Below, piece after piece: positions 33,639 through 46,508 of a stretch of DNA of 64,000 nt. Every line of letters begins with the position of its first letter. Within the stretch, counting starts at the first letter, position 1. The position numbers and the translations under genes were made by a program. Under the pieces are notes generated by a model. The model made no database searches, had not been told where the DNA came from, and worked only from the letters and a program-made list of their open reading frames with translations. The DNA is from Phycomyces blakesleeanus NRRL 1555(-) (Eukaryota > Mucoromycota > Mucoromycetes > Mucorales > Phycomycetaceae), in contig NW_017265161.1 of assembly GCF_001638985.1 (NCBI RefSeq), positions 254,576 through 318,575 of the forward strand, in the 5' to 3' direction.

Positions 33639-36174
33639 TCAGGTAAAGTATCTTCGAAGGGATCGTAAGAATTTTGAACTAAAGGCTACCTCTGAGAATC
33701 GATCGGAAGCAGAAGCACGAGCGTTGGAAGCCATGGCTTCGTATTCCTCTAAACTCAGTGACAGAGCGGCATGAAGACTGGAAGCAAAACCGTCAACAGA
33801 ATCGGCCAAATAACCTAAACGATACAACAAATAATATAAACGAGTTTCGATTTGTAAAATCAGTCAGCCGGTTAAAAAATCGATCGTCCATAGGTCTTGA
33901 GATTCAAAATTTGAATGTATTTTACTTGCTCTCTCTCTTTCTCTGTTAATTATCTTTTTTTTTATATAATTTATTTACCTGTTTGCTTTCCGGCATAATC
34001 AGTGACAATATCAAGTTTTGGACCAGCCGAATTGTGAGCCACTGGAATCAATCCTGCTGCCTAAAAATAAAAGAAATATAGAAAGAAAAACATGTATGCT
34101 TTGTTCAATAAAAGAAGAAGAAGAAGAAGAAAAAGACCAAGTTCTCAAAAACTGTCATCATTATAATTAAATTTACCATGTATTCTACAACACCGATTCC
34201 AAAGTGTTCATTCCACATTGTATGCAGTCCAACTTTTGCCTTGCCCAAACTTGACACCAGCACATCATAAGAAGCATTGATTTCAAACCGAACATAATCA
34301 TCGATACCCAAACTGACAACCTCTTGTCGTAATCTTTGGATTCGATCTTCATCTCCTTGGTTTCTCGAACTTCCGATCAGCACCAACTCAAACCCTTCAC
34401 AAGTCTTCCATTGAGGATATTTCTCTAATAATTGTGCCACAGCCTTCAATTGCATCGAATGGTCTTTCTCGGGTCTATTGTTTTAAAATGGTTAAGGAAA
34501 AATAATTTGATAATGTATTGTGTGTGCATATACGTGTGTTTCCCTTGTTCTCTTCTTTATATATACATATATGTACCTAAACTGAGCAACGCTCACAATC
34601 ATTGGAAGTCTGTTTTTTAAAGGTAATTCATTTAGACGGTCTGTGTCGCAAGGAGGATAGACAATCTGAGCATCGGTACTCCATAATTGATCAATGTGGC
34701 CTTTTGTCCAAGTAGAATTGACCATAACAACATCAGCGTAAGAGCCGCAGAAACCATAAGCCTTGGCAAACAGGTGGTAATAACTACTCATAAGTAAAAT
34801 AAAACGTTCTAGTATTAAGTGACACTATCTATAATTAACTTTAGAGAAACTTTACATAAGTTTTCCTGTGCTCCACAGCCATCCCTTGTTTGAGACTTGC
34901 ACCTCTTGGGTCTGTCTTTGCTCATAAACACGCTGAAGCATATCCGAGCTATTTCAATAGTCGCTTTGTGTTTGAATATTGTGTTCGAAGCATTATTTAT
35001 TGCGCTCTCTCTCTTTCTATCCTTTTTACACTTCCCTTTATCTTACCTTATTGTTGGATAATGCACATAGGCAAAGATTTTGACTTGAGCGATAAAAGAG
35101 ATGAACGGATATGTAAATGCATATCCCATTGTATCTAATACATAGCAGAATATTCGTATACATTAAAATATTAGACCACAATCTAAACTAATGCATTCTT
35201 TTCTTTATATATATTTACATACCAAAATATATGTCAGGAACTACTTTATTAACAGCTTCAAATCCTAATACAAGCGATGCCAAACTTTGGAGGGCAAGAG
35301 TAAAACGAGGATATCTACAGAACCACACAGAAATTATCACTTGCTTAATATCTACATGGTATCCTACGCATACATTTATATGTATATATTAAGGTTGACT
35401 TACCTGGAATCATCGACCAAGTAACGAGTAGTGAGATAGACAAAAATGATTTTATGCGGATCAAGATCAATATTGAAGCTCATCTATTTGTATAGTTTGC
35501 TTTAGTACTGTATGTATGTGATATTAAAGTAACGAACACATAAATCCACACACGCATATGTCTATACAAGTATTTGTATGTGTGTAGAGTGATAGACAAA
35601 TTACTTTACCTTGACTTTGTACAAAATCTGTTCTTTGGTGGCATCCAAATCACCAGTATAGATGACTGAAATAACATGGGGAAACTCTTTTTGGACATCA
35701 CGTACTGCAGTCCACAAAACACGTTCTCCGCCTCCTCCTGCATTACTTTATAATCGCACACACACACACACACAAACACGCACACATATACATGCACACA
35801 CACACGCGCGATAAAAAGACCGAGAAGAAGGAAAAGAAGAAGCCAAAAGAATATTATAAAGTATAAAGAAAAATTAAAAAAAAAAGAACATTAAGACAAT
35901 CGAATATTTATGACTTTTTATATATATATATATATATCGAACGAAATATAATAATAATATTATTATTATTAAAGAGCTCATGGTCAATTTACCAATAAGG
36001 ATGAAAGAAACCAAGAATTGTACTTGCAGGTACTTGTCGAAAAGGATCAGAATTAAGCTCCCGCAGAACACTTTCACGCTTATCGTCTTTGGTCATTGCG
36101 ATGCGAGATCGAATGGCGGATAGGATTCCTAATCCCATGAGTAGACAAACAGTCCCCCAGAATGTGATTGCCAT
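33639..36174 (-). CDS. ALG11: GDP-Man:Man3GlcNAc2-PP-dolichol alpha-1,2-mannosyltransferase
   Basis: This enzyme adds the fourth and fifth mannoses to the lipid-linked oligosaccharide on the cytosolic face of the ER. Ten exons: 36174-35993, 35745-35610, 35483-35404, 35314-35223, 35134-35047, 34948-34856, 34786-34577, 34474-34177, 34060-33979 and 33814-33639, giving 478 residues in phase. An N-terminal membrane anchor ([18 protein letters not shown]) is followed by [17 protein letters not shown] with the glycine-rich loop at about 64-69. Next come [13 protein letters not shown] and VAQFRPEKDH. The GT4-type E-x7-E motif (EHFGIGVVE) is at 383-391. The gene converges with NDUFA11 and diverges from UBE2J1. 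Confidence 0.93.
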
Positions 36175-38255
36175 TACGAAAAATAATTAACGAATAAATA
36201 AATAAATGAGCCAGTAAATGAATGAATATAATTGTATAAGAAAAAGGAGAGGGAGAAGGGAGGAGGGAGAGCAAAGATAAGTAAAGAGCCAAGCTTTCAT
36301 TCTTGTATCGTGACGGCCCTTTTGAACCAAAGAAGAAGCAATATGTGTTAATGAACAGATCCAAAGTCCTTCTCTGTCTCTCTGTATTTGTTTTATATTT
36401 ATTCATTTATTTACTTTGACTTGTTAAAGATAATCTAGATATTGGAACAGCTACCCAAGTAATATATGCAATGGAAATACTCTCGATGAATGTCAAATTT
36501 ACATTATCTTGCTGAATCTTTTTTTTAATAGCTAGAAATGTTGAAAATGAGACCCAAAAGTATGCTGTTTTATTTTAATTAATATTGAACATGAAGGTCA
36601 AGCTTAGTTCTCCATGTCTTGAGAATATCAGAATAAAAAGTACCTTTGTGTGATATTTTTAGACTAGAAGAACTACTTTTAATAAAAAGGAAATTAACAT
36701 TTGTATTGGTAATGGTATTGGAGTGCAATTGGATGTCAGGTATTCATATTGACAGCTCTACCATTTTACAGCAAAGTTAATGCAATAAAAAATCGAGAAT
36801 AAGACAATTTCGTTTTCACCACAAACACTTTATTTTTATACTGCTTCCCAAGTGCTATAACAAACTTAATAAAAAATTGTCACTATTGTACATGGTTGTT
36901 TCAAATGTTCAATGACATTTCTATACCCTAAAAACTTGGGGATCACTTTCAGAGCTACAAAGTACAAGGATCGCATATACGCGACAAGATAAAACGGTAT
37001 CAGCGTCAATTTCCCCAGAAATCCATCTTCCTTTCTTTTGACTACACCTTATTTCGTTAACATTTTTTTTGGGATCCCCACATAACCTTATAGAAAAACT
37101 GTTGGGAAATCAAAAAAAAAGTTATTCATAATCTTGTAGTAGATATTCCAGATAGATTCAAAGTTGTGATAGAATCTCAAAGTAGCCGCATCATATATTA
37201 GACTCTGTTTTTTGCAATTTCTTTTTATTATCTATAAGAGGACAACGATTTTATCCTATTCAGTTGATGTCGAGTAGTTTAGTTAGGGAAGGCCCAAGCT
37301 ATGAAGACAGAAACTGTTTCGATCAAAGTATTCGCTAGACTCTTACAAAAATTGGCCACTTTTTAAAAATAATACCCTTTACATAGATAGTTATCTGCGA
37401 TTATACCATAGCTCTTCTCTTTTCCTTTTTTGTGTTTTATATGTGGAGTTTAGGTAAAAAAAAAAAAAGCCTGAAAAAGAGGAAATTTTGTAGACAGTTT
37501 AAGCAGGGAATAAATGAAAATGTATAAGCTTTTAAAGTACTGCTTTCCTTTATACTTTATTACCACACAAACCACTTGAAAGTATAGAATTCCTGTACTG
37601 ATCTAGACTCCTGGTCTACGATAATTGTTTTGTTTTGATACACATTGGATTATGTATATTTCAAAGTTTAAATTCATTCTGAGTACCATTTTACTGTGAT
37701 AAATTCTAAAAAGAGAAAACTATTGATAAAATGCTTGAGAGTAAGAAATTAGAAAAGCCAAAATTCAAACGGTCAACCTTTTACGTGCAAATGATTATGA
37801 ATTCCAATAACCCTGCAGTTGAGTGCAAAATACAAAGGGATGCATTCGATAATATTAGCAATAGCAATAATTATAATAATTCAAAGCTTATTTTATAAGC
37901 AAAGGTGGTCGAATATATACAGTGTCAACACTATTAGATAGAATGATATATGTACGTATGCATATGCTGGTAGGTGAAGGAGAGAAAGAGAAGTATTGCG
38001 AGTGCGTACTCGATAAACTTGAATGTGCATTTTCTTTTTCTTTTTCTTTTTGTTCGCCCTGGACGATGACGTTTTGATTCCTGCATTCAAGTCTACCACT
38101 CATAATCCTACATAGCACAGTCACAGATTCAACGTGGCAACCAAACCCCGTTTCATTTTTTACCCCAATGCAATTCTCTTTCACTTGTTTCTTTTTATAT
38201 ACATATACATATTCTCGGTGAGCAGTAAAAACAAGAACGTAATTTCGGATTCGTA
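36175..38255. other. Intergenic between divergent ALG11 and UBE2J1
   Basis: About 2.1 kb with no supported gene. The sides nearest each start codon presumably hold the two promoters. The sequence is AT-rich with homopolymer runs; the open frames near 37888-38184 show no domain. Confidence 0.45.
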
Positions 38256-38504
38256 ATGGAGACCAAATATAATCTAAAGAATCCAGGCAAGTTTGAACAC
38301 TCTAAGCAACCCCAACCCCAACGTCAACCCCAGCCTCAGCCTCAGCCTTAACAACCGAAAAAAAGAAGCATTATTCAAATATATATATATATCTTTGTTT
38401 CTTTCTATTTTAGCGGTAAAGCGTATTATGCAGGAAGCCAAAGAGCTTGCAGTCGAGGGCAGCTTTGATTATGAAGCACACCCTCTCGAGGCAAGTTGAT
38501 ATCA

Positions 38505-38584
<80 letters not shown>

Positions 38585-40361
38585 GAGAGAGAGAGAGATG
38601 AATAGAGAAATTATAAGCACAGATTGATTATGTGAGTTTTGATAACTCTGGAATCAAACTAAATTTACCAAAGTATTGGTAATGCTGATATTGTATCAGT
38701 TAGCATTTTATAAATCAATAATAATGACAATGATAGCCGTAGTGATAAATGCAACAATAATTAAATCTTTCTCTTCAAACAAACAACAAACATAAACTAT
38801 AAATCAAACGACGCAAAAAAAAACCACTTTTTCTATAGGATAATATATTTGAGTGGCACTTTACTGTTCGTGGCCCTTCAGAGACAGAATTTGAAAATGG
38901 AAGGTAAAAAATTTAAATACTAAAATAAAGGTGTTCTTTAAATATTGGGTCGTTTGATTACTGTATCTTTTAACAAAAGAATAATATAATACAAAAGATT
39001 ACATCAAAAAGGTTTTCGTAATTAATCAAATTGTCAATCGTTAAAAACACCTACAAATCTACACACCTACACATATACGTACAATAATATGTGTGCCAGG
39101 TACCATGGTCGTATTCTTCTCCCTTCTGAGTATCCATTCAAACCCCCTGAGCTACTATTTCTAACGGCAAGTTTCCAAAAACAAAAAGGATACATAAAGT
39201 GCACGGATCATTACCTATTGGATTTATTTTTCCTTTTAATTTAATTTAATTTGATTTGATTTAGTTATACTAACAAAAAGATACTTTCCTGCCCATACAT
39301 AATCTCAATGATACAGCCCAATGGACGGTTTGAACTCAACACAAAGATATGCCTGAGTATCACAGGATTTCATCCAGAATACTGGCAACCAGCATGGGGT
39401 AGTAAGTAGTAAAAATGGCTAATACTCTACACCAAAATAGAATGAAATTCAATGAATTGATATTAATAATAAAATGATAATAATAAAAATAATAAAAATA
39501 AAATAATAATAAAATTATCTATTTAAAAAAATATAAAAATCCAAAGTTCGTACTGTAATACTTGCTGTTATGGGATTCTTTCCTACTGAAGCCAGAGGAG
39601 CAATTGGTGGATTGGACTATACCAAAGAAGAGCGTATCGTTTTGGCCAAATCGTAAGTTGAAGGAGAACAGAGAACAGATTTGTATCTTGTTTAATAAAC
39701 AAAACAAATTGATACACAAAGATCCAAGGCATGGAAATGCCCAGTGTGTCAGATATCCAATGAAGAAGTCTTGAAAGATATCCCTTCTGGGCTACAGAGA
39801 CCACAGCGACCACCTGAAGATATGCCAAACTTTTCATTGACATTTAAACCCGAAGGACAACCACCGGCAGAAAAGTCTAGTCAAGATTCATCCAAAGACC
39901 ACAATTTATCCATACAACCGACAGAAGACTCGATCAAAGAGAAATTAGTAGATCGGCAACCTTTATCTACAGTGGGTCATGTCAATGATAATAATGATAG
40001 TCTTGACAATCTTGATGATCTTGATCTACTGGTTACCACCGAACCATCTCAAGAAGCAGAACAAGTGAATAAGAAAAAAACCAATATGGAATTACAAGCG
40101 TCTAGTTGTGCAACAGACCGAACTCCAGATATTAATCCTGAAACAGTATCTCAGATACACCAAAGGACAAATACGAATACACCAAATTCTATGCCTGTTC
40201 CTGTTCCTGTGTCTGTGCCTGCTCATCACAATCCTAATAACATATTACTAGCAACAGAGAACACACCAACCAATTTGGGACGGTCACCTATTTGGTTAGA
40301 CGTGTTGATCGGTATTCTTGCTGTTTTGCTCTTTGGTTTGATTGCTCGCAGATTTGTTTGA
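38256..40361 (+). CDS. UBE2J1: ER tail-anchored ubiquitin-conjugating enzyme E2 J1 (Ubc6-related)
   Basis: A membrane-bound E2 of ER-associated degradation. Seven exons: 38256-38286, 38414-38490, 38839-38903, 39100-39166, 39317-39401, 39547-39652 and 39722-40361, giving 356 residues in phase. The UBC fold runs from METKYNLKNPAVKRIMQEA through DNIFEWHFTVRGP, PFKPPELLFLTPNGRFELN and ICLSITGFHPEYWQPAWG, with the catalytic Cys at residue 92. After a Ser/Thr/Pro-rich linker a single C-terminal hydrophobic segment (WLDVLIGILAVLLFGLIA) forms the tail anchor. Introns 1, 2 and 4 begin with GCAAGT instead of GT. Homology fixes these junctions, because nearby GT alternatives break the frame or the conserved sequence. 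Confidence 0.93.
38505..38583 (+). repeat. (AAT)26 microsatellite in UBE2J1 intron 2
   Basis: About 79 bp of uninterrupted AAT repeat followed by a GA run. It lies inside a GC-AG intron of 348 nt and starts about 14 nt after the splice donor. Confidence 0.95.
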
Positions 40362-41188
40362 ATCCTGTTTGTGCACCTCTGATATTAGCATTATTAAAAT
40401 TCTGGCATCTCTTGTCTTTAATCAACTATGCTCCAATATTAAAACCTGCCTTGCATTGCTTTGTTGTTGTTTCTTGGTTTCTTAATAAGCCAATGGTGTA
40501 TTTATTTGTCTTGGATTACTTAAGAAATTTTGAATTAAACAAAATACTAGACTAAAACTTTTCTATCTTTAAAGGTGTAAACTGATTCTATACGCTTGAA
40601 TTCACAATTGATTCTCAAATGAAACATAATTTAATGCTGGACTCACGTACTATACAGAGCTGTATTCAATATGCATCTCATTAGCATTGATATTGTGCTT
40701 ATGTAGATAAGGGACAAGAAAAAGAACAAGAAGAGAAAGGAAGAAAGGGCAGGATTTCGTGAGCTGATGCAGAGTGATGCTATGCACTTTAAATTTATTT
40801 ATTTACTTATTGTGTTAGCACTGCGCCACCCCTTGTTTCTTTATCTTGCTTGGCTACAGCTTCCCCCCCTTTATATACGTGTGTGTGCTTGTGTGTTTGT
40901 GTGCTTTTGCATGTGTATTTCGCTTTCTTTTCTTTTAGCCTTTCAAAATAATATTCTTCTTTGTATTAAAAAAATAATAAAAAGTGGAGCAAAGTATACG
41001 CTTGTCGTATTATTATTTTATTTTTATTTTATTTTTTCAAAAAAAAAGGAACATAAAAAGAGAAATAAAAACCAAATATTTATCTATAATTTTCATCTAT
41101 ATTCCTTCCTCCTCTTCCTCTTCCTCTTCCTCTTATTATTTTTCTCTCTTTTTCTAATATATAATTTAACTTATACCCCCCGTATATC
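40362..41188. other. Intergenic, UBE2J1 3' flank
   Basis: No gene supported. It ends in a pyrimidine-rich stretch with CCTCTT repeats (about 41105-41140) and a TATA-like segment just before a small open frame at 41189. Confidence 0.45.
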
Positions 41189-41468
41189 ATGACATTCTCT
41201 TTAAAGTCATCATCTCTGTATTCTAAACCATGGTTCATATACTCCTTCCTAGCAATGGTGTTCTTAACCACTCTTCAAGCCATGCCTATATTTGATACAG
41301 ACCTGGCCGCCAATCCATTTATCCATGACACGCGAATTTCCTATCGAATTGACCAAAGATCAGCTAAATCATTATTACGCTCAAGTATTTTTTAAGAAAC
41401 CCAAGAGAGAGAAGGTCAAATTCACCTACATACCACCATCATTGCCACCTCCTTCATCATCGACATAA
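41189..41468 (+). other. Candidate small secreted protein, apparently frameshifted
   Basis: An ATG at 41189 opens a 68-codon frame. Its N terminus has a hydrophobic segment (FIYSFLAMVFLTTLQA) that looks like a signal peptide, followed by MPIFDTDLAANPFIHD. At about 41330 a second frame begins (ATG at 41325, end 41468). It reads REFPIELTKDQLNHYYAQ and a basic/Pro-rich tail and looks more coding-like than the tail of the first frame. A one-base gain or two-base loss in the ACGCG run would join them. It may be a real gene with a sequencing error, a pseudogene, or chance. A CT-rich promoter-like stretch precedes it. Confidence 0.35.
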
Positions 41469-41982
41469 TCAATTTTCACTATATACGCACATATATACAG
41501 GCACTACATACACTGCATGTAAAAACAGTTTTACATGTCATATATCTTTTTTGTTCCTTTGTAAATAATTGAAAAAAAAATGAAAACAAAATATTTTCCC
41601 ATTTGAATTATATTTGTTGAAAATCTAATCTAGTTGCTGTTTGAATCAGGTACTTGACCAATTCTACATGCCAAGTTCATCACAATAAGAAATGGAACAA
41701 AATAAATAAATTCTTTGTTCTTGGAGATATTTTATACCTTTTGAGCTCTTGTTATCATTATCATAATTATATATACTTTTAAAACCAATTCTTTAAATTA
41801 TACCAGTTACAATGAATATATAAAGAGCTTTTATACATCTTGATGCTTGTATAATGACTGACTAAAATCAATCAATATATATCAAATATTGTCATAATAA
41901 TAATAATAATGATTAAAAGGGGGTAGAGGGGGGGGGGGGGATATGAAAAAAGTTTCTTTCTATCTCGCATCATCAACCCAAT
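41469..41982. other. Intergenic before HUL5 3' end
   Basis: AT-rich DNA with no gene, containing an AAT run near 41895 and a G11-type run at about 41928-41940 just beyond the HUL5 stop codon. Confidence 0.5.
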
Positions 41983-44900
41983 TCAACTCAACTCGAATCC
42001 TGTGTTGGCATGGAAGGCTGTTTAAAGTAAAAAGAATATTTGTGTTATTTAAACCTTTGGTGTATATAAGATATATACAGGTAATTGAATCAAAAGTCTC
42101 TTTAAAAAAATTATATTTACCATACAGTATCTTCTCTCTTAGTAGAGACTTTTTTGTATAGGCTTGTGAAATTATAAGAAATAAAATAAGATAGCAGTTT
42201 AAGAAGGGGGAGAGGGTGATAAGATTATTTGGAAGGTTCAATATGGTATAAATGTTTTATCTTCTTACCTGGAAGTTTTAATAGGTTGAAACTAATGTCA
42301 GGTATAATCGTGTGGTGATGCGGTTGTAATTAATTGGTTAGTATTCTGATTAGCCTGTGTGTGCACTTCCAGACAAGACAGATCATTATCTTACCATGTC
42401 GAACTTGTGGGTAATCTGCCTCCCTTGTTCTGAAGACCATTGATTTTGAAAAACGATTTGACAATCCCAAGTCCTTCCATAGACTGCTGGTCTTTATCAG
42501 GAGACACCATTCTAATAGTAAATGGAGGCTGTAGATAATCAAATCCACCCAATGGAGGCTAAATAATAAAACAATACATTATAATACATTATAATGTATC
42601 CCAAACAACAATCACAATTTCCCATCTTGTTAGATATTCTCAAGCATAGGTTTCTATTTATCTCTGTCAGCATGGTACATTTACCCACCTTTGGACAACC
42701 GGTAACAAACTTGAGAAAAGCACGTTTTTCTTGTGATGTAAGTCCATCCACAATCTGCCACATTAATTTGATAACAGGGTGTTGATCAAAGTAACCATTT
42801 TGATAGTCGGTGTGGCGTCTAAGGTCATGTACATCTAATATCATTTTTTGGTTTCGGTTTATAGAAGATTATTTTAATTGACCAGAAAAAAACATTTGAT
42901 CAATACACTTACCAAAGTCTGTATCTTCTCCTGAGATGACTCTATTTTGTCGTTGTTTTCATTTCTTTATCAGCACATGATATGCTACGCACATATATAT
43001 TTCAAAAACGACTTTACCTCTGCAACTCTGGAGGAGAAAAGACTTTGATCCAACCATCAAAAATAACTGAACGAAATCCATTAATAAATGCCTTTGTCTG
43101 TTCTTTGGCTTGTTGATTAAGCTTGTAATCTGCCATCAGATACACATATTCAACCTTGTTGCTGTCAGTAACCGCTGTTTGTGATCCAAGCTACTGACAC
43201 CAATACAACAAGAGATTAAAGAAATTAAAGATAAACCAATGCCTAGATTTATTGAACATTACTTACAAACTTTAATTCATGGGTAACTACTTTGCCATTT
43301 ATTTGTTCATCTGTTGCAAAAGTAAGACCAAGATCTTCAATATTGTCTAAGAAGCACAAAATTGAAAGTCAATTGTAAGCCTATTTAACCTTTATTTATC
43401 ATTTCAAGGTAACAGATCTCTCACCTTGATGCTTTACAAAAGTCAGGTTACGCCATATGTCTTCATCCAATTCACGCAATTCTTCTAGGAATACATTGCG
43501 ACCTAGTAGTTTTGAAAGCAGAAAACTGGCAAATTGGGCATCAATTAGAATGCCCTCATAAACCGCCTTTCCAATAATCTATGTCCATGCAACAACAACA
43601 GTAATAATTAGGTATTCTGATTATTCTTTGTTTTTAAGTCTTTTAGTAAAATGAAATCTGCTTTACTTTGCCAATGAGTTCAAAATAGGCAACATGACTG
43701 GCTCCAATTATATGAGACGAAGCTGCTGGGTAGAATAAGTTTGTCTTGGGTGTAGCCGCAAATAGTTCACACGATGGTTTGAATACCTCGGCAACCAGCA
43801 AAGAAATGAAATCTACAGATATAAGAAACATACACCCACCCACACACACACACATAGCCAAGTTTAATAAGGAATAGGCTTTATTATATAAAAGCATACC
43901 TTTAAAAGGTCCACCTTGATCTATACCAGCTTCCTCGATGCCTTGTACAAAAAAATTGATATTTAATTTCCTTGTAAATTCACAGTTGTTTCAAGTTTTT
44001 TTTTTTTTTCGTTAAATAAAAATAAAATACAAAAATAAACATTTACCTAGTTCGTTCACAAACGAAACTCGGATGGTACCTTTCCATGCAGTAGGCGACA
44101 GATTTGATAACCCACGCAATCCATCTTCGAGCACAAAATTACGTCGCACGGTGATAACTCTAGACCGTCCTGCATTACTTGTAGCTCTGTCCATGTGAAT
44201 CCAGTCCCGAAAGATCTTTAGACGAGTGTCAAAAGATACTGTGTGTGGCATCAATTGCAGAATACGTAAAGGCAACATATCACCCTGTCTAAAATGAGTT
44301 AGAAACTCAGACGTCTTTGATGATGAAGATGCAGAAGAGTTGAATAATGAAAGAACGTTTGATTTTGTACTTGGGTCAGTGACAAGTTGCCAGTGTTTTT
44401 GGGGGCAGAAAGGATGTCGTAGATCCAAGTCATACAACTGTAAAAGTAGGCGACGGGCAGAATGGAAGGAATGAACCGAGTCTGGTAGCGATGTAGGTGT
44501 ACTGCCTTGTTGCTGAACCAACGCAAAATAAAATGCGTTCAAAAAAGAACTCAATTCAATCAGGACCTTTGAAGAAAAAGGATTTTCCTTTTGAAAGATG
44601 TCAGTGTCATCCAAGGTACTATTATTCAAAGAAAAGAAGAAGAGAGAGAAAAAGGAATTAAAAGTAACAAATCAGATATCCAAAACAGTGAACTAACCAA
44701 CCAAGAAAGCAAACTAAATCAAGTTCTTGGACTATTGAACAATCTTACAGAAATACAAGTGAGCTGACTTCACAAAATACTTTGAGGACTTTTATCAGAG
44801 GCTCTTTCTCAATTTCACTGCCATTCTTTTTGTTTGCTGCGTCAAGGTAAATCAGCATCTGGCCGCGTGGACCAAATGTATTCATGACTTTCCATAGCTG

Positions 44901-46508
44901 ACGCACAAGACCAGGCGTAAAAGTAATACGGGCCAAAATAGACTTCTTTTGGTCAGGAAAAAGCGTACCAAGGTTTATATACATTGAGAAAATATTCTCA
45001 ACGTCCACAGAAAACTCTGCCAGTTGACCACACAAAGGATTTCGTTCAAGATGTAGTTTTTGTTCTTGTTTTTGTTCTTGCTGCTGTTGTTGTTTCTTCT
45101 TACTGTTGAACGTTGTGAATAAAGGAGATCCACTGGACCTAATACCTTTCTTGGTACTGTTGGTTTTACTGCTCTCCGTCTTTGGCTCAAATGATAAAAT
45201 TGGCTCAAATGTCTTGTCCATAAATGTTCGAGACCAGAGGAATTCGAGTTGTTTCATCACACGATCATAAACATTCGAGTGGATCGAATTTCCCCAGGTG
45301 CACGAAGACCATTTGAAGACCGGGTGATATGTTGAATAGAAGGACATTTGTCTATCGGAATAAAATGGCAGAATAACGGAGAATAGTGTATTGGTTGCTT
45401 GAATCAGATCAGTTACACTGTGATGATTCAGGTTGGCTTGCTGCTGTTTTTGCCATACATCCACCGAATTTGCCAGTAAAAACAGGGCACCATTTCCTTC
45501 TATTGTTTCAATCCAATGAAGATCATTTATCTTGATATTTCCATAAAGTGACCAAGTAGGAAGATGGCTTACCATCATGGAGTGCACCATGGTCGTCAAC
45601 AGTGGAACTTGTAATACTGTGTTGCCCACGAATACAACTGCGTCTGTTTTACTCCACAACTTGTTCGTGTCAGATGAATGCTCCACAGTAAATAGGATCA
45701 AGCGTGTCAGAGTGGTGAGCCACAACTTAATTGTTTGGATAATTTTTGCATTTTCTGTAGAGATCACACCTCTTGAATGTTTCTTGCTCTGTTCTTCGAG
45801 CTTGACTACATGTGCAACTCTTACAATCGCCGAATCGCGTAAGGTAGTAGTCGAATAGGAGAGGATCGTTTCTTTGATTACTCTTAGGGAAACTTGCTTT
45901 AGAACATTGGCTGGGTTGTCTACTTTGTATTTTGGATCGATTGGTGCCTGTACTTTGAACGTATTCGGGTTTAGAAAGTGTAAAAGTGTGTTGAGTTCAG
46001 TAGTTCCGGTAGTATTAAAATTGTCATCATTAGTTCTATTTTGAGTTGTGCGGACAAGAGATTGATGGAGAATAATACAGAGATAGCGTTGGGCTCGGGC
46101 CATGTAACGAGCATCAATCAATAGAGTGTGGAATGATACAAGAGTTAGATTGTCTCGATCTCCCGGAGCTTTGCTCATTGCCAATCTACAAATGATGGGC
46201 AGACGGTTCTTGATCTGTTCAAGAGTGCTGTTTCGGCTAAACAGACAATAGAAACCAAGAAACGAAAAGATGTCGTTCATTGTGGTTGGGTGGTCATTCG
46301 AAGATAGATTTGCATCCCACCATTGCCAGCACTCTTCGATCGCTTGTTTCTGTCTTTGTCGATTTCTCCACCATTGCTGAATTCGTACTGCAGCAGCTGT
46401 TCGTCTCTTCTCCTTTTCATTCTCAACTTTCTCTTGTTCTCGTTTCTTGCGTTCTGCTCTTGTACGTTCTATAAAGTCGTTTTTCTCTTGGCCATTGAAG
46501 GAAAACAT
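41983..46508 (-). CDS. HUL5: HECT-type E3 ubiquitin ligase (Hul5/UBE3C family)
   Basis: A proteasome-associated ligase family that extends ubiquitin chains. Thirteen exons: 46508-44749, 44618-44047, 43941-43900, 43813-43668, 43578-43425, 43346-43267, 43190-43018, 42941-42913, 42834-42689, 42558-42395, 42291-42269, 42162-42121 and 42017-41983, giving 1121 residues in phase. The start MFSFNGQEKNDFIERTRAERKKRE plus an IQ-like helix (RIQQWWRNRQRQK) matches UBE3C/Hul5. The HECT domain covers about 740-1121. It shows DQGGPFKDF, FELIGKIIGKAVYEG, ELQRVISGED, PPLGGFDYLQPPFTIRM, RLPTSSTCFNLLKLP with the catalytic Cys at 1089, and the terminal NTGFELS. The Cys codon itself is split by an intron. Residue 460-490 has a Lys/Gln-rich insert. 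Confidence 0.92.
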
